Below are positions 43,036 through 51,532 of a DNA stretch of 64,000 nucleotides, in pieces. The DNA is taken from contig CCRI01000012.1 of the NCBI GenBank assembly GCA_000985875.1, positions 124,001-188,000 of the forward strand, given 5' to 3'. A program made the translations under genes and the position numbers. Numbering within the stretch: the first letter of the stretch is position 1; each line of letters starts with the position of its first letter. Origin of the DNA: Neorhizobium galegae bv. officinalis (GTDB lineage Bacteria; Pseudomonadota; Alphaproteobacteria; Rhizobiales; Rhizobiaceae). The notes beneath the pieces were generated by a model. It was not told the DNA's origin. It made no database searches and was given only the letters and a program-made list of their open reading frames with translations.

Positions 43036-44007
43036 ATGAACTTCGGCGCGAAGCCTAGTAAAATCAATCTCATGTTCGTGGCGGCACTCACCGTTTCGAC
43101 GGCATTTTCTGCCGCCGGCGCGAAGGCTGCGGAATTCATCAACGTACTGACGGGCGGCACGTCCGGCGTGTATTATCCGCTCGGCGTGGCACTTGCGGAA
43201 ATCTACGGACAGGGGATCAAGGACAGCCGCACCCAGGTGCAGGCGACCAAGGCTTCTGTCGAAAACCTCAACCTGCTGCAGGCAGGGCGCGGCGAAATCG
43301 CCTTTTCGCTCGGAGATTCGGTCCAGGAAGCCTGGAAGGGCAACAAGGAAGCGGGCTTCCCGGCCAAGCTCGACAAGCTGCGCGGCATCGCCGCCATCTA
43401 TCCGAACTATATCCAGGTGGTCGCCAGCGCCGAATCCGGCGTGAAGACGCTCGCAGACCTCAAGGGCAAGAGCCTGTCGGTCGGCGCGCCCGCCTCCGGC
43501 ACCGAGCTCAACGCCCGCGCCATCTTCACCGCCGCCGGTCTCTCCTACAAGGACCTCGGCAAGACCGAATATCTGCCGTTCGCCGAATCCGTCGAGCTGA
43601 TCAAGAATCGCCAGCTCGACGCGACCCTGCAGTCCGCCGGCCTCGGCGTCGCGTCGATCCGCGACCTTGCAACCTCGCTGAAGATCAATGTCGTGGCGAT
43701 CCCGGCGGCCGAAGTCGCCAAGATCGGGGCGCCCTATGTCTCCGTCAAAATCCCGGCCGGCACCTATGAGGGCCAGACCGCCGATGTGGAGACCGCCGCC
43801 GTCGGCAACTTCCTGATCACCCATTCCGGTGTTTCGGACGAAACGGTCTACCAGATGACCAAGCTCTTGTTCTCCAACCTGCCGAAGCTTTCCGCAGCCC
43901 ATGCGGCCGCCAAGGCGATCGACGTGAAGAAGGCGCTGGAAGGCATGCCCGTGCCGCTGCATCCGGGCGCCGAGCGGTATTACAAGGAAGTTGGTTTGGT
44001 GAAGTGA
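43036..44007 (+). CDS. TAXI-type TRAP transporter solute-binding protein
   Basis: Periplasmic binding protein of the TAXI family, 323 residues. Signal peptide about 1-31 (INLMFVAALTVSTAFSAAGAKA), then EFINVLTGGTSGVYYPLGVALAEIY (the TAXI start G-G-x-G-x-Y-Y/x-P) and GKSLSVGAPASGTELNARAIF (about 140-160). It feeds the fused TRAP permease encoded 218 bases downstream; TAXI systems often take up glutamate, 2-oxoglutarate or other organic acids, and the ligand here is unknown. Start ATG at 43036 follows GGGAGGAG. A TTGACG box lies about 65 bases upstream. A long inverted repeat separates it from the permease gene. Confidence 0.93.
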   Translation: MNFGAKPSKINLMFVAALTVSTAFSAAGAKAAEFINVLTGGTSGVYYPLGVALAEIYGQGIKDSRTQVQATKASVENLNLLQAGRGEIAFSLGDSVQEAWKGNKEAGFPAKLDKLRGIAAIYPNYIQVVASAESGVKTLADLKGKSLSVGAPASGTELNARAIFTAAGLSYKDLGKTEYLPFAESVELIKNRQLDATLQSAGLGVASIRDLATSLKINVVAIPAAEVAKIGAPYVSVKIPAGTYEGQTADVETAAVGNFLITHSGVSDETVYQMTKLLFSNLPKLSAAHAAAKAIDVKKALEGMPVPLHPGAERYYKEVGLVK

Positions 44008-44031
44008 TGACAGAGGGTGAGGCAAACTCAC

Positions 44032-44165
44032 CCTCATTCCTGTGCTTGTCACAGGAATCCAGCATGCCCAAGTCCTTGGGCACGAGAGAGTCATTCAACA
44101 CAATGGATTCATTCACGGCGCAGACGCGCCGTGGCTGGATTCCTGTGACAAGCACAGGAATGAGG
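44032..44165. repeat. 32-bp inverted repeat inside the TAXI-TRAP operon
   Basis: Arms 44032-44063 and 44134-44165 are exact reverse complements. They contain TCATTCCTGTGCTTGTCACA and GGAATCCAG. A 70-base loop carries further small stems (GCCCAAGTCCTTGGGC). It starts 25 bases after the binding-protein stop and ends 60 bases before the permease start. In such a place it would be expected to stabilise the upstream message and lower permease expression. The sequence looks like a dispersed rhizobial palindrome rather than a unique terminator. Confidence 0.85.
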
Positions 44166-44225
44166 AGTTCCTGAGCGGCCGGCCACAGTTTCGGAACGCA
44201 TTGCGTTCAGATCCAGCGAGGAAAA

Positions 44226-46337
44226 ATGTCCGAAACCGCAATGCATCATCCGATGGCCCCGCAGACAGCCGAAGAGCCGATCGAGGGGCTGCCGCCCGGC
44301 TGGGGTGAGGGCATCGGTGCGAAGATCACCTTTGCCATTGCAATCGCCTTTTCCGCCTTTCAGCTGATCACCGCGGCCTATGCGATCCTGCCGAGCCAGG
44401 TGATCCGGGCGATGCACGTGGCTTTCCTGCTGTTGCTCGGTTTTGGCCTGCTCGCGCAGCTACGCGCCAAAACACCGGCGGGCAAGGCCTGGTTCTGGCT
44501 GCTCGGCCTCGCGGGTTTCGCGACCGGGCTCTACAACTGGGTCGAATATGCGCCGCTTCTGCTGCGCAGCGGTTTTCTCACCACGCCCGACATCATCTGC
44601 GGCGTGGTGCTGATCGTCGTCGTCTTCGAAGGCGCCCGCCAGCTGATGGGCCTGCCGCTGACGATCATGTGCGGGGTCTTCCTCGCCTATTGCTTCTTCG
44701 GACAGTACGCGCCGGGCGCCTTGCAGACGCGCGGCTATTTCTTCGACCAGATCATCGACTATTTCGCCTATGGCACGGAGGGCATCTACGGGACGCCGGT
44801 CTATGTGTCCGCCGCCTATATCTTCATCTTCGTGGTCTTTGCCGCCTTCCTCGAACGGGCGGGGATGATTGCGCTCTTCAACGACGTGGCACTTGGTCTT
44901 GTCGGCCACTGGCGCGGCGGGCCGGCGCAGGTCTGCGTGCTCTCCTCGGCGCTGATGGGAACGATTTCCGGCTCGGGGGTTGCAAACGTCGTCGCATCCG
45001 GCCAATTCACCATCCCGCTGATGAAACGCTTCGGCTTCAAGCCCGCCTTTGCCGGCGGCGTCGAGGCAACCTCGTCGATGGGCGGGCAGATCATGCCGCC
45101 GGTCATGGGGGCCGTCGCCTTCATCATGGCCGAGACGCTGAACATTCCTTACGCGGAAGTGGTCAAAGCCGCGCTCATTCCGGCCGTGCTCTATTTCGGC
45201 GCCTGCTTCTGGCAGGTGCATCTGGAAGCCGGTAAGGCGGGCCTGCGCGGCATGAACGCAAGCGAGTTGCCGAGCGCCTGGGGCGCCATCAAGCAGCACT
45301 GGCCGCTGATCCTGCCGCTGGCCGCCCTCGTCTACCTGCTGTTTGCCGGTTACACGCCGATCTTTGCCGGCACGATGGGCCTGGCGCTGACCGTGGTGCT
45401 CATCTTGTCGACGCCGATCGCCGCGGCGATCGGCCCGATGGCCTTCCGTGTCGTGTTCTGGATCGCGGTCGGGGTCGCATCGGCGAGCTTCTTCGAATTC
45501 GGCGTCACCTTCCTCGCTCTGCTGCTGTGCCTGCTGATCGTCGCCTGCCTGTTCTTCAGGGGTGGCCGCGAGACGCTGCTGATCTGCGTCGATTCGCTTG
45601 CGGAAGGCGCCAAGAACGCGCTGCCGGTCGGCATTGCCTGCGCCATCGTCGGCATTGTCATCGGCACGCTGACCTTGACAGGCATCGCCTCGACGCTGAT
45701 CGGCACGATCATCGATATCGGCCGCGACAACCTGTTCATCTCGCTGATCCTGACGATGATCACCTGCCTAGTGCTCGGCATGGGCATTCCGACCATCCCC
45801 AACTACATCATCACCTCCTCGCTTGCCGGCCCCGCCCTGCTCGAACTCGGCGTGCCGCTGATCGTCAGCCACATGTTCGTCTTCTATTTCGGCATCATGG
45901 CCGACCTCACGCCGCCGGTGGCGCTCGCCGCCTTCGCCGCCGCACCGATGGCGAAAGTCTCGGGGCAGAAGATCGGCTGGGAGGCGACCAAGCTTGCGAT
46001 CGCCGGTTACGTCGTGCCATTCATGGCCGTCTACACGCCGGCGCTGATGCTGCAGGACCCCGGCCCGCTCTCGGCCTATGTCGGTTATTGGGGCGAGGTC
46101 ACTTACGTCTTCGTAAAAGCCTGCTTCGGCATCGTGCTCTGGGGCGCGGCGGTCGTCGGCTTCCTGTTCGCGCGGCTTGCCATCTGGGAGCGGGTGCTCG
46201 CCTTCACCGCCGGCGTGCTGCTCGTGCTGGCGCTCCCCTGGACCGACGAGATCGGCTGGGTGATCACCGTTCTCTGGATCGGCTGGCATTGGTGGACGAC
46301 GCGCAAAGTCTCACCGCCGGCGGTCGCGTCGCCTTGA
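44226..46337 (+). CDS. TRAP transporter fused permease (4TM/12TM)
   Basis: 703-residue inner-membrane protein combining the small (DctQ-like) and large (DctM-like) TRAP subunits, as usual with TAXI systems. Many hydrophobic segments are visible; the large-subunit signatures include GSGVANVVASGQFTIPLMKR (about 252-271), GGVEATSSMGGQIMPPVMGA (about 278-297) and VLGMGIPTIPNYIITSSLAG (about 516-535). It uses an ion gradient for uptake of the solute held by the TAXI protein. Start ATG at 44226 behind GAGGA. The DUF1850 gene follows 10 bases after the stop. Confidence 0.95.
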   Translation: MSETAMHHPMAPQTAEEPIEGLPPGWGEGIGAKITFAIAIAFSAFQLITAAYAILPSQVIRAMHVAFLLLLGFGLLAQLRAKTPAGKAWFWLLGLAGFATGLYNWVEYAPLLLRSGFLTTPDIICGVVLIVVVFEGARQLMGLPLTIMCGVFLAYCFFGQYAPGALQTRGYFFDQIIDYFAYGTEGIYGTPVYVSAAYIFIFVVFAAFLERAGMIALFNDVALGLVGHWRGGPAQVCVLSSALMGTISGSGVANVVASGQFTIPLMKRFGFKPAFAGGVEATSSMGGQIMPPVMGAVAFIMAETLNIPYAEVVKAALIPAVLYFGACFWQVHLEAGKAGLRGMNASELPSAWGAIKQHWPLILPLAALVYLLFAGYTPIFAGTMGLALTVVLILSTPIAAAIGPMAFRVVFWIAVGVASASFFEFGVTFLALLLCLLIVACLFFRGGRETLLICVDSLAEGAKNALPVGIACAIVGIVIGTLTLTGIASTLIGTIIDIGRDNLFISLILTMITCLVLGMGIPTIPNYIITSSLAGPALLELGVPLIVSHMFVFYFGIMADLTPPVALAAFAAAPMAKVSGQKIGWEATKLAIAGYVVPFMAVYTPALMLQDPGPLSAYVGYWGEVTYVFVKACFGIVLWGAAVVGFLFARLAIWERVLAFTAGVLLVLALPWTDEIGWVITVLWIGWHWWTTRKVSPPAVASP

Positions 46338-46347
46338 GGCCCGAGCG

Positions 46348-46707
46348 ATGAGCCTCTGCATCCTGGCGGGCGGCAAGGTGACGGCACTCGCCGTCTCTGT
46401 GTTCATGCTCTCCTGGACCCATTCCGTGCAGAAGACGGAATGGCGTGAGACCTGGACCGTGACGCCCGCCGGACTTGAGCTTCGGCAAGCGGAGGTGAAA
46501 GGTTCCGGCGCGGGCATGGAGCCGGGGGCGGATGCGGTGCTGAAGGACGGCTGGTGGGTGTGGACGCCGAAACTGCCGCCGCAGGAACGGGTCTCGCTTG
46601 CAGCTTCAGGCATGACGCCGACCGGGTGGAAACTGTGTCATGCGGGTGGCTGCATGGAGCTTGGGGCAGCGGCGGGGGATGAGGTGAGCCTGAGCGGGTG
46701 TCCCTGA
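46348..46707 (+). CDS. DUF1850 domain-containing protein linked to the TRAP transporter
   Basis: 119-residue small protein. A short hydrophobic N-terminus (KVTALAVSVFMLSWTHSVQKTEWRETW) may be a signal or membrane anchor. The core WRETWTVTPAGLELRQAEVKGSGAGMEPG with WWVWTPKLPPQERVSLAASG is DUF1850, a family found next to TAXI-TRAP permeases and of unknown role. Its place directly after the permease gene supports an accessory function in that transporter. Confidence 0.85.
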   Translation: MSLCILAGGKVTALAVSVFMLSWTHSVQKTEWRETWTVTPAGLELRQAEVKGSGAGMEPGADAVLKDGWWVWTPKLPPQERVSLAASGMTPTGWKLCHAGGCMELGAAAGDEVSLSGCP

Positions 46708-46748
46708 GGCTCTCGACCAAATCCGAGCACTCCACTATATTGTCCCAC

Positions 46749-47060
46749 ATGGACAAGGACCTCGTCATCGCCAAGCTGAGAGAGCATGAGAACGAGCTGC
46801 GCGCCGCGGGCGCGGAGCACGTGTCGATCTTTGGCTCTGTGGCCAGGGGCGAAGCGACGGAGGAATCCGATCTCGATATTCTTGTCAGGCTGACCGACCC
46901 CGTGATCAGATCCGGTCTCGGATATTTCAGTGCTTTAGCGATCCTGCAGGAGCGCATCACCGAAATTACGGGCTACGAAAACGTTGATGTGATCGCCGAG
47001 CCGATTCAAAAGGAGAATGTACGGCGCTCCATAGAACGGGATCGCGCCGTTGCCTTCTAA
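46749..47060 (+). CDS. MNT-domain nucleotidyltransferase antitoxin of a HEPN/MNT pair
   Basis: 103-residue minimal nucleotidyltransferase. The catalytic pattern GSVARGEATEESDLDILV (about 36-53) carries G-S and the two Asp residues, and a third Asp lies in YENVDVIAEP (about 80-89). In characterised MntA-HepT systems this protein transfers AMP to a Tyr of the HEPN toxin and inactivates it. The ATG at 46749 gives the usual short N-terminus. The stop overlaps the start of the HEPN gene. The pair sits between a transporter operon and a pirin gene and looks like an accessory insertion. Confidence 0.88.
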   Translation: MDKDLVIAKLREHENELRAAGAEHVSIFGSVARGEATEESDLDILVRLTDPVIRSGLGYFSALAILQERITEITGYENVDVIAEPIQKENVRRSIERDRAVAF

Positions 47061-47412
47061 ACGCCCTCTGACGCGGATGCGCGATATCGTCGAGAATGGC
47101 GCTGCAATCGTTGAATATACCCAGGGTATGGATTTTCAGGCATATGTGGGAAATCGATTGGTCCGTGACGCAGTCGAGCGATGTTTTTCTCGTGTTTCCG
47201 AAGCAGGGGTCAAGCTCGGCTTATTGGCAGAGGAATTGTTCCCCGCGCATGACTGGCTCGCCATTCGAAATCTCGGCAACGTTCTGCGCCATGACTACAA
47301 AGGCGTCCTGGACTCGGTGATTTGGACGACCATAGTCGACCGTCTCCCACCCCTCCTCATTGAACTCGAAACATTCCTGGCGCAGTATCCGGACGAACAG
47401 GAAACACTGTAG
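47050..47412 (+). CDS. HEPN-domain (DUF86, HepT-like) ribonuclease toxin
   Basis: 120-residue helical protein of the DUF86/HepT family. The active-site loop reads IRNLGNVLRHDYKGV (about 78-92), with the Arg, His and following Tyr that act in RNA cleavage and AMPylation. The TTG at 47050 overlaps the MNT gene by 11 bases and is preceded by GGGAT; the ATG at 47077 would drop nine residues. The order antitoxin then toxin differs from the hepT-mntA order best known from Shewanella. Target RNA unknown. Confidence 0.86.
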   Translation: MPSKRPLTRMRDIVENGAAIVEYTQGMDFQAYVGNRLVRDAVERCFSRVSEAGVKLGLLAEELFPAHDWLAIRNLGNVLRHDYKGVLDSVIWTTIVDRLPPLLIELETFLAQYPDEQETL

Positions 47413-47421
47413 CGAGTACCC

Positions 47422-48345
47422 ATGTCCTTCTTTCCCGGAATAGACCCGGTCGCGGGCGATGCCTTCGCCTGCGATGCGATCGAGAACCTGATCATTCCGC
47501 GCACCAGCGATATCGGCGGGTTTTCCGTGCGGCGGGCTTTGCCGACACGGCAGCGGCGGCTGGTGGGGCCATTCATCTTCTTCGACCGGATGGGGCCGGC
47601 GCTGCTGCGGGCCGACGAGGCGCTGGACGTCAAGCCGCATCCGCATATCGGGCTTTCGACCGTCACCTACCTGTTCGACGGCGAGATCAAGCATCGCGAC
47701 AGTCTCGGCACCGAACTGGTCATCCGGCCGGGCGACATCAACCTGATGACCGCCGGCAGGGGCATCGTGCATTCGGAACGCACGCCTGAAAACCTGCGTG
47801 GCCATCCGATGTCGGTCTCCGGGCTGCAGACCTGGCTGGCCCTGCCGGACGACAAGGAGGAGATCGATCCGGCCTTCTCGCACACGGGCAGGGAAAACAT
47901 GCCGGTCATCGATGCCGACGGCGCGAGCGGCCGGGTGGTCATCGGTGCCTTCGAAGGCCTCGGCTCGCCGGTCTCGACCTTTACCGACACGCTTTATGTC
48001 GATCTGCGCCTCGAAGCGGGCAAACGGTTCCCGTTCGCGGCGGCACATGAGGAGAGGGCGATCTACATTCTTTCCGGCGAGCTCGTCGTGGCGGGCGACC
48101 GGTTCGCGGCCGACCAGCTTCTCGTCTTCCGGCCGGGCGACAACATCACGCTCGAAGGCGGCACGACCGGCTGTCACGTGATGCTGTTCGGTGGCGCCGC
48201 GCTGAACTCCAAGCGTTACATCTGGTGGAACTTCGTTTCCTCTTCCAAGGAGCGCATCGAAAAGGCGAAAGAGGAGTGGCGGACGGGTCGTTTCGACATC
48301 GTGCCTGGGGACGAAGAGGAGTTTGTCCCCTTGCCCGCCGCCTGA
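47422..48345 (+). CDS. Pirin family protein
   Basis: 307-residue bicupin. The N-terminal cupin has the metal site KPHPHIGLSTVTYLFDG (about 72-88) and GRGIVHSERTPEN (about 113-125), giving the usual three His and one Glu. The C-terminal domain is about 180-290. Bacterial pirins include quercetinase-like dioxygenases and regulators of pyruvate dehydrogenase; the role here is open. It starts nine bases after the HEPN gene stop, so it may be read from the same transcript, but a functional link is unlikely. Confidence 0.92.
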   Translation: MSFFPGIDPVAGDAFACDAIENLIIPRTSDIGGFSVRRALPTRQRRLVGPFIFFDRMGPALLRADEALDVKPHPHIGLSTVTYLFDGEIKHRDSLGTELVIRPGDINLMTAGRGIVHSERTPENLRGHPMSVSGLQTWLALPDDKEEIDPAFSHTGRENMPVIDADGASGRVVIGAFEGLGSPVSTFTDTLYVDLRLEAGKRFPFAAAHEERAIYILSGELVVAGDRFAADQLLVFRPGDNITLEGGTTGCHVMLFGGAALNSKRYIWWNFVSSSKERIEKAKEEWRTGRFDIVPGDEEEFVPLPAA

Positions 48346-48446
48346 AATCGGGTAGAACCCGAGGTCATGCAACTTGAAAAAGCCTGTTTTCTTCTCATCT
48401 TGGGGAGGAATACGCTTCCGGAAATGAGCAGAAAAGGCCACCATCC

Positions 48447-50366
48447 GTGACATCAATCCCCGCCACGCCCCTGCTCGACAAGGTCAAGCTTCCTGCCGAT
48501 CTTCGCGAGATCGAAGATCGCGACCTGACGCAGCTTGCCCGCGAATTGCGCGACGAGATGATCGATGCAGTGTCGCGGACCGGCGGCCATCTGGGTGCCG
48601 GCCTCGGCGTCGTGGAACTGACGATCGCCATCCACAAGGTCTTCAACACGCCGGACGACCGGCTGATCTTCGATGTCGGCCACCAGTGTTATCCGCACAA
48701 GATCCTGACCGGCCGGCGCGACCGCATCCGCACGCTGCGCCAGGAAGACGGGCTTTCCGGCTTCACACGCCGGGCCGAGAGCGAATACGATCCGTTCGGC
48801 GCCGCACATTCCTCCACGTCGATTTCCGCCGGCCTCGGCATGGCGGTTGCCGCCGACCTTTCCGGCTCGAAGCGCAATGTGATCGCCGTCATCGGCGACG
48901 GCGCGATGTCGGCCGGCATGGCCTACGAGGCGCTGAACAATGCCGGCGCGCTTGATGCCCGGCTGATCGTCATCCTCAACGACAACGACATGTCGATTGC
49001 CCCGCCGACCGGCGCGATGAGTGCCTATCTGGCGCGGCTCGCTTCCGGCCGCACCTATATGGGCTTCCGCGATCTCGGCAAGAAGCTGACGGCCTATCTC
49101 GGCAAGAATGTCGACCGGGCGATTACCCGCGCCGTCGAGCATGCGCGCGGTTACGTCACCGGCGGCACGATGTTCGAGGAGATGGGTTTCTACCATATCG
49201 GCCCGATCGACGGTCATTCCTTCGACCATCTCCTGCCGGTGCTGCGCAATGTGCGCGACAATGCCCGCGGCCCGGTGCTGATCCATGTGGTGACGCAGAA
49301 GGGCAAAGGTTATGCGCCGGCGGAAGCCGCCGCGGACAAATATCACGGCGTGAACAAGTTCGACGTCATCACCGGCGCGCAGGCGAAATCGAAACCGAAC
49401 GCACCGAGCTATACGAGCGTCTTCGGCGAAGCGCTGGTTCAGGAAGCCACATTCGATCAGAAGATTGTCGGCGTCACCGCCGCGATGCCGAACGGCACCG
49501 GCATCGACAAGCTGGCTGATGTCTTCCCGACGCGTACCTTCGATGTCGGCATTGCCGAACAGCATGCGGTGACCTTTGCGGCGGGCCTTGCGGCGGAGGG
49601 CTACAAGCCTTTTTGCGCTCTCTACTCGACCTTCCTGCAGCGCGGTTACGACCAGGTCGTCCACGACGTGGCGATCCAGGGACTGCCGGTCCGCTTCCCG
49701 ATCGACCGCGCCGGCCTCGTCGGTGCCGACGGGCCGACCCATGCGGGATCGTTCGATACGACCTTCCTCGCCACCCTGCCGGGCATGGTCGTGATGGCCG
49801 CCGCCGACGAGGCGGAGCTGAAGCACATGGTACGCACGGCTGCTGCCTATGACGACGGCCCGATCTCCTTCCGTTATCCGCGCGGCGAAGGCGTTGGCGT
49901 CGAGCTGCCGGAACGCGGCCAGATCCTCCAGATCGGCAAGGGACGGGTGGTCAAGCAGGGCGCCAAGGTGGCCTTACTCTCCTTCGGCACACGCCTGAAG
50001 GAATGTGTGCTTGCAGCCGAGGATCTCGATGCCGCGGGGCTTTCCACGACAGTTGCGGATGCGCGTTTCGCCAAGCCGCTGGACGAGGATCTGATCCGCC
50101 AGCTTGCCCGCCATCACGAAGTACTGATCACCATCGAGGAAGGCGCCGTCGGCGGCTTCGGCAGCCATGTGCTGCAGTTCCTCTCGACCGAGGGCCTGCT
50201 CGACAACGGGCTGAAGATCCGCTCGCTGGTGCTGCCTGACATCTGGATGCAGCAGGCAAGCCCGGACGCGATGTACGCCAAGGCCGGTCTCGACCGCGCC
50301 GGCATCGTTTCGACCGTCTTCAGGACGCTCGGCCAGCCGCGGATCGGGGTCGGCTTTGCCGGCTGA
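48447..50366 (+). CDS. dxs: 1-deoxy-D-xylulose-5-phosphate synthase
   Basis: Thiamine-diphosphate enzyme that condenses pyruvate and glyceraldehyde 3-phosphate, the first step of the MEP isoprenoid pathway. 639 residues, normal length. TPP motif GDGAMSAGMAYEALNNAG (about 150-167), N-terminal SRTGGHLGAGLGVVELTIA, catalytic Glu in FDVGIAEQHAVTFAAGLA (about 365-382) and the transketolase C-terminal domain. Start is the GTG at 48447; no in-frame ATG is near. About 100 bases separate it from the pirin gene. In related genomes it lies directly after xseB, which is 5.5 kb upstream here. Confidence 0.96.
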   Translation: MTSIPATPLLDKVKLPADLREIEDRDLTQLARELRDEMIDAVSRTGGHLGAGLGVVELTIAIHKVFNTPDDRLIFDVGHQCYPHKILTGRRDRIRTLRQEDGLSGFTRRAESEYDPFGAAHSSTSISAGLGMAVAADLSGSKRNVIAVIGDGAMSAGMAYEALNNAGALDARLIVILNDNDMSIAPPTGAMSAYLARLASGRTYMGFRDLGKKLTAYLGKNVDRAITRAVEHARGYVTGGTMFEEMGFYHIGPIDGHSFDHLLPVLRNVRDNARGPVLIHVVTQKGKGYAPAEAAADKYHGVNKFDVITGAQAKSKPNAPSYTSVFGEALVQEATFDQKIVGVTAAMPNGTGIDKLADVFPTRTFDVGIAEQHAVTFAAGLAAEGYKPFCALYSTFLQRGYDQVVHDVAIQGLPVRFPIDRAGLVGADGPTHAGSFDTTFLATLPGMVVMAAADEAELKHMVRTAAAYDDGPISFRYPRGEGVGVELPERGQILQIGKGRVVKQGAKVALLSFGTRLKECVLAAEDLDAAGLSTTVADARFAKPLDEDLIRQLARHHEVLITIEEGAVGGFGSHVLQFLSTEGLLDNGLKIRSLVLPDIWMQQASPDAMYAKAGLDRAGIVSTVFRTLGQPRIGVGFAG

Positions 50367-50375
50367 GCCCGACCG

Positions 50376-50389
50376 CCGGGCTCTCCCGG
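50376..50389. terminator. Small hairpin between convergent dxs and oxygenase genes
   Basis: CCGGG-CTCT-CCCGG forms a perfect 5-bp stem in the 24-base gap between the two stop codons. There is no T run, so it is at best a weak bidirectional terminator. Confidence 0.3.
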
Positions 50390-50390
50390 G

Positions 50391-51230
50391 CTAGAAGCCG
50401 AGCCGGCTCAGGGGGCCGATGATCTTGCGATAGAGCATCGGCGGCGTGAACTCCCGCAGCATGTCACGGCGGATTTCGGCATAGTCCTTCTTATCCGTCG
50501 AGTTCGGACGCGGCTTGAAGAGCGTCGAATGCGACTTGCGGGATTCGTCCCAGGTCGCCGTGTAATAGTAGAGGGCGATCGAATCCCTCGACTTGCCTTC
50601 CGGATGGTTCACGACGCTGGGGTTGCCGTGGAAAGAGTCCGACGTGGTCGAGAAGGTGACCATGCGGTTGAACAGCGGCGTAAAGCTGTGCACCTTGCCC
50701 TTCATCTCCTTGTCCCAGATTTCGAACGAGCCGCCCCACTCCTCCTGCCAGCCCTTGTTGAGATAGATCAGCGTGTTGAGACGGCGCTCGACCCTCATCT
50801 TGGAATGAAGGTTGAAATCCGCGTGGATATCGAGGTGCCCGCCGTTGGCCGTCTCATGGACGCCGGCGCCGAAAAAGAACGGGTCGGGGATCAATCCCTC
50901 GATACCGGTCATTTCCTCCAGGAACAGGATGAAGGGGCGCGAATTCAGCGCGTAGAACAGGTTCTTCGTGTAGGTCGGAAGCCGCTCCGGAACATAGGAG
51001 ACCTTCTTGTTCTCCTGCGCCCTCCCGAAAGCCGTCTCCTTTTCGGGACGGTTCCTGAGGTCGGTCAGAACGTTTTCCAGAACCTGCTCGGGCAGAAAAT
51101 TGTCGATGCAGATGTGCGGATAGGGCGAGGCCGACTGATAAGCTTCAGCATAATTCCTGGCCATAGAGCGAGCAGCGTCAACATCTGCCAGAAGAGTATC
51201 CGGATCAATGGGATATACTAACTGCACCAT
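50391..51230 (-). CDS. 2-oxoglutarate- and Fe(II)-dependent oxygenase (prolyl-hydroxylase-like)
   Basis: 279-residue oxygenase with the P4Hc-type double-stranded beta-helix. Iron ligands are H136 and D138 in LDIHADFNLHSKM and H201 in SFHGNPSVVNHP; the 2-oxoglutarate-binding Arg is R215 in KSRDSIALYYYT. The central block RVERRLNTLIYLNKGWQEEW followed by GGSFEIWD is typical of the bacterial group that hydroxylates amino acid or carbohydrate-linked substrates. The substrate is not known and no partner genes adjoin. It converges with dxs, and the upstream region is unusually AT-rich for this window, which could mark recent acquisition. Confidence 0.85.
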   Translation of the reverse strand: MVQLVYPIDPDTLLADVDAARSMARNYAEAYQSASPYPHICIDNFLPEQVLENVLTDLRNRPEKETAFGRAQENKKVSYVPERLPTYTKNLFYALNSRPFILFLEEMTGIEGLIPDPFFFGAGVHETANGGHLDIHADFNLHSKMRVERRLNTLIYLNKGWQEEWGGSFEIWDKEMKGKVHSFTPLFNRMVTFSTTSDSFHGNPSVVNHPEGKSRDSIALYYYTATWDESRKSHSTLFKPRPNSTDKKDYAEIRRDMLREFTPPMLYRKIIGPLSRLGF

Positions 51231-51532
51231 TACACTCCCCCCAAACTATACTTCGGCCAGAGTGTCATATTTTTTGGATGGCGCAAGCATGACAAAAGCC
51301 CATACTTCAAAAGCGTTAGTTGTTAGAGGGATTCCAAATCGAACCGCTTTATTGAAAATCCCCCTTGGAATCAACAGCTTCACTTGAATGCGTCTCGCAC
51401 CCCGGCAACCCGTTTCCACGTCAAGGCCCCGAAGCAGTATCTTCCTACGTCGAATGAAGTAATGGACCCGACCGGCGAGCGCCGCCGCGATCAGGATCAT
51501 TCAATATCATTGAATAGAGATTTGTGCCGACG
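51231..51532. other. Non-coding stretch upstream of the 2OG oxygenase
   Basis: 302 bases, locally less GC-rich than the surroundings. It contains a short open frame on the minus strand (about 84 codons, 51246-51500) that I do not recognise and that has no good ribosome-binding site. Nothing else is seen besides a possible promoter region for the oxygenase gene. Confidence 0.5.

Noticed and set aside
51246..51500. An 84-codon minus-strand frame upstream of the 2OG oxygenase
   Set aside because: No ribosome-binding site, no recognised domain, and a frame this long occurs by chance; kept only as a note in the intergenic entry.
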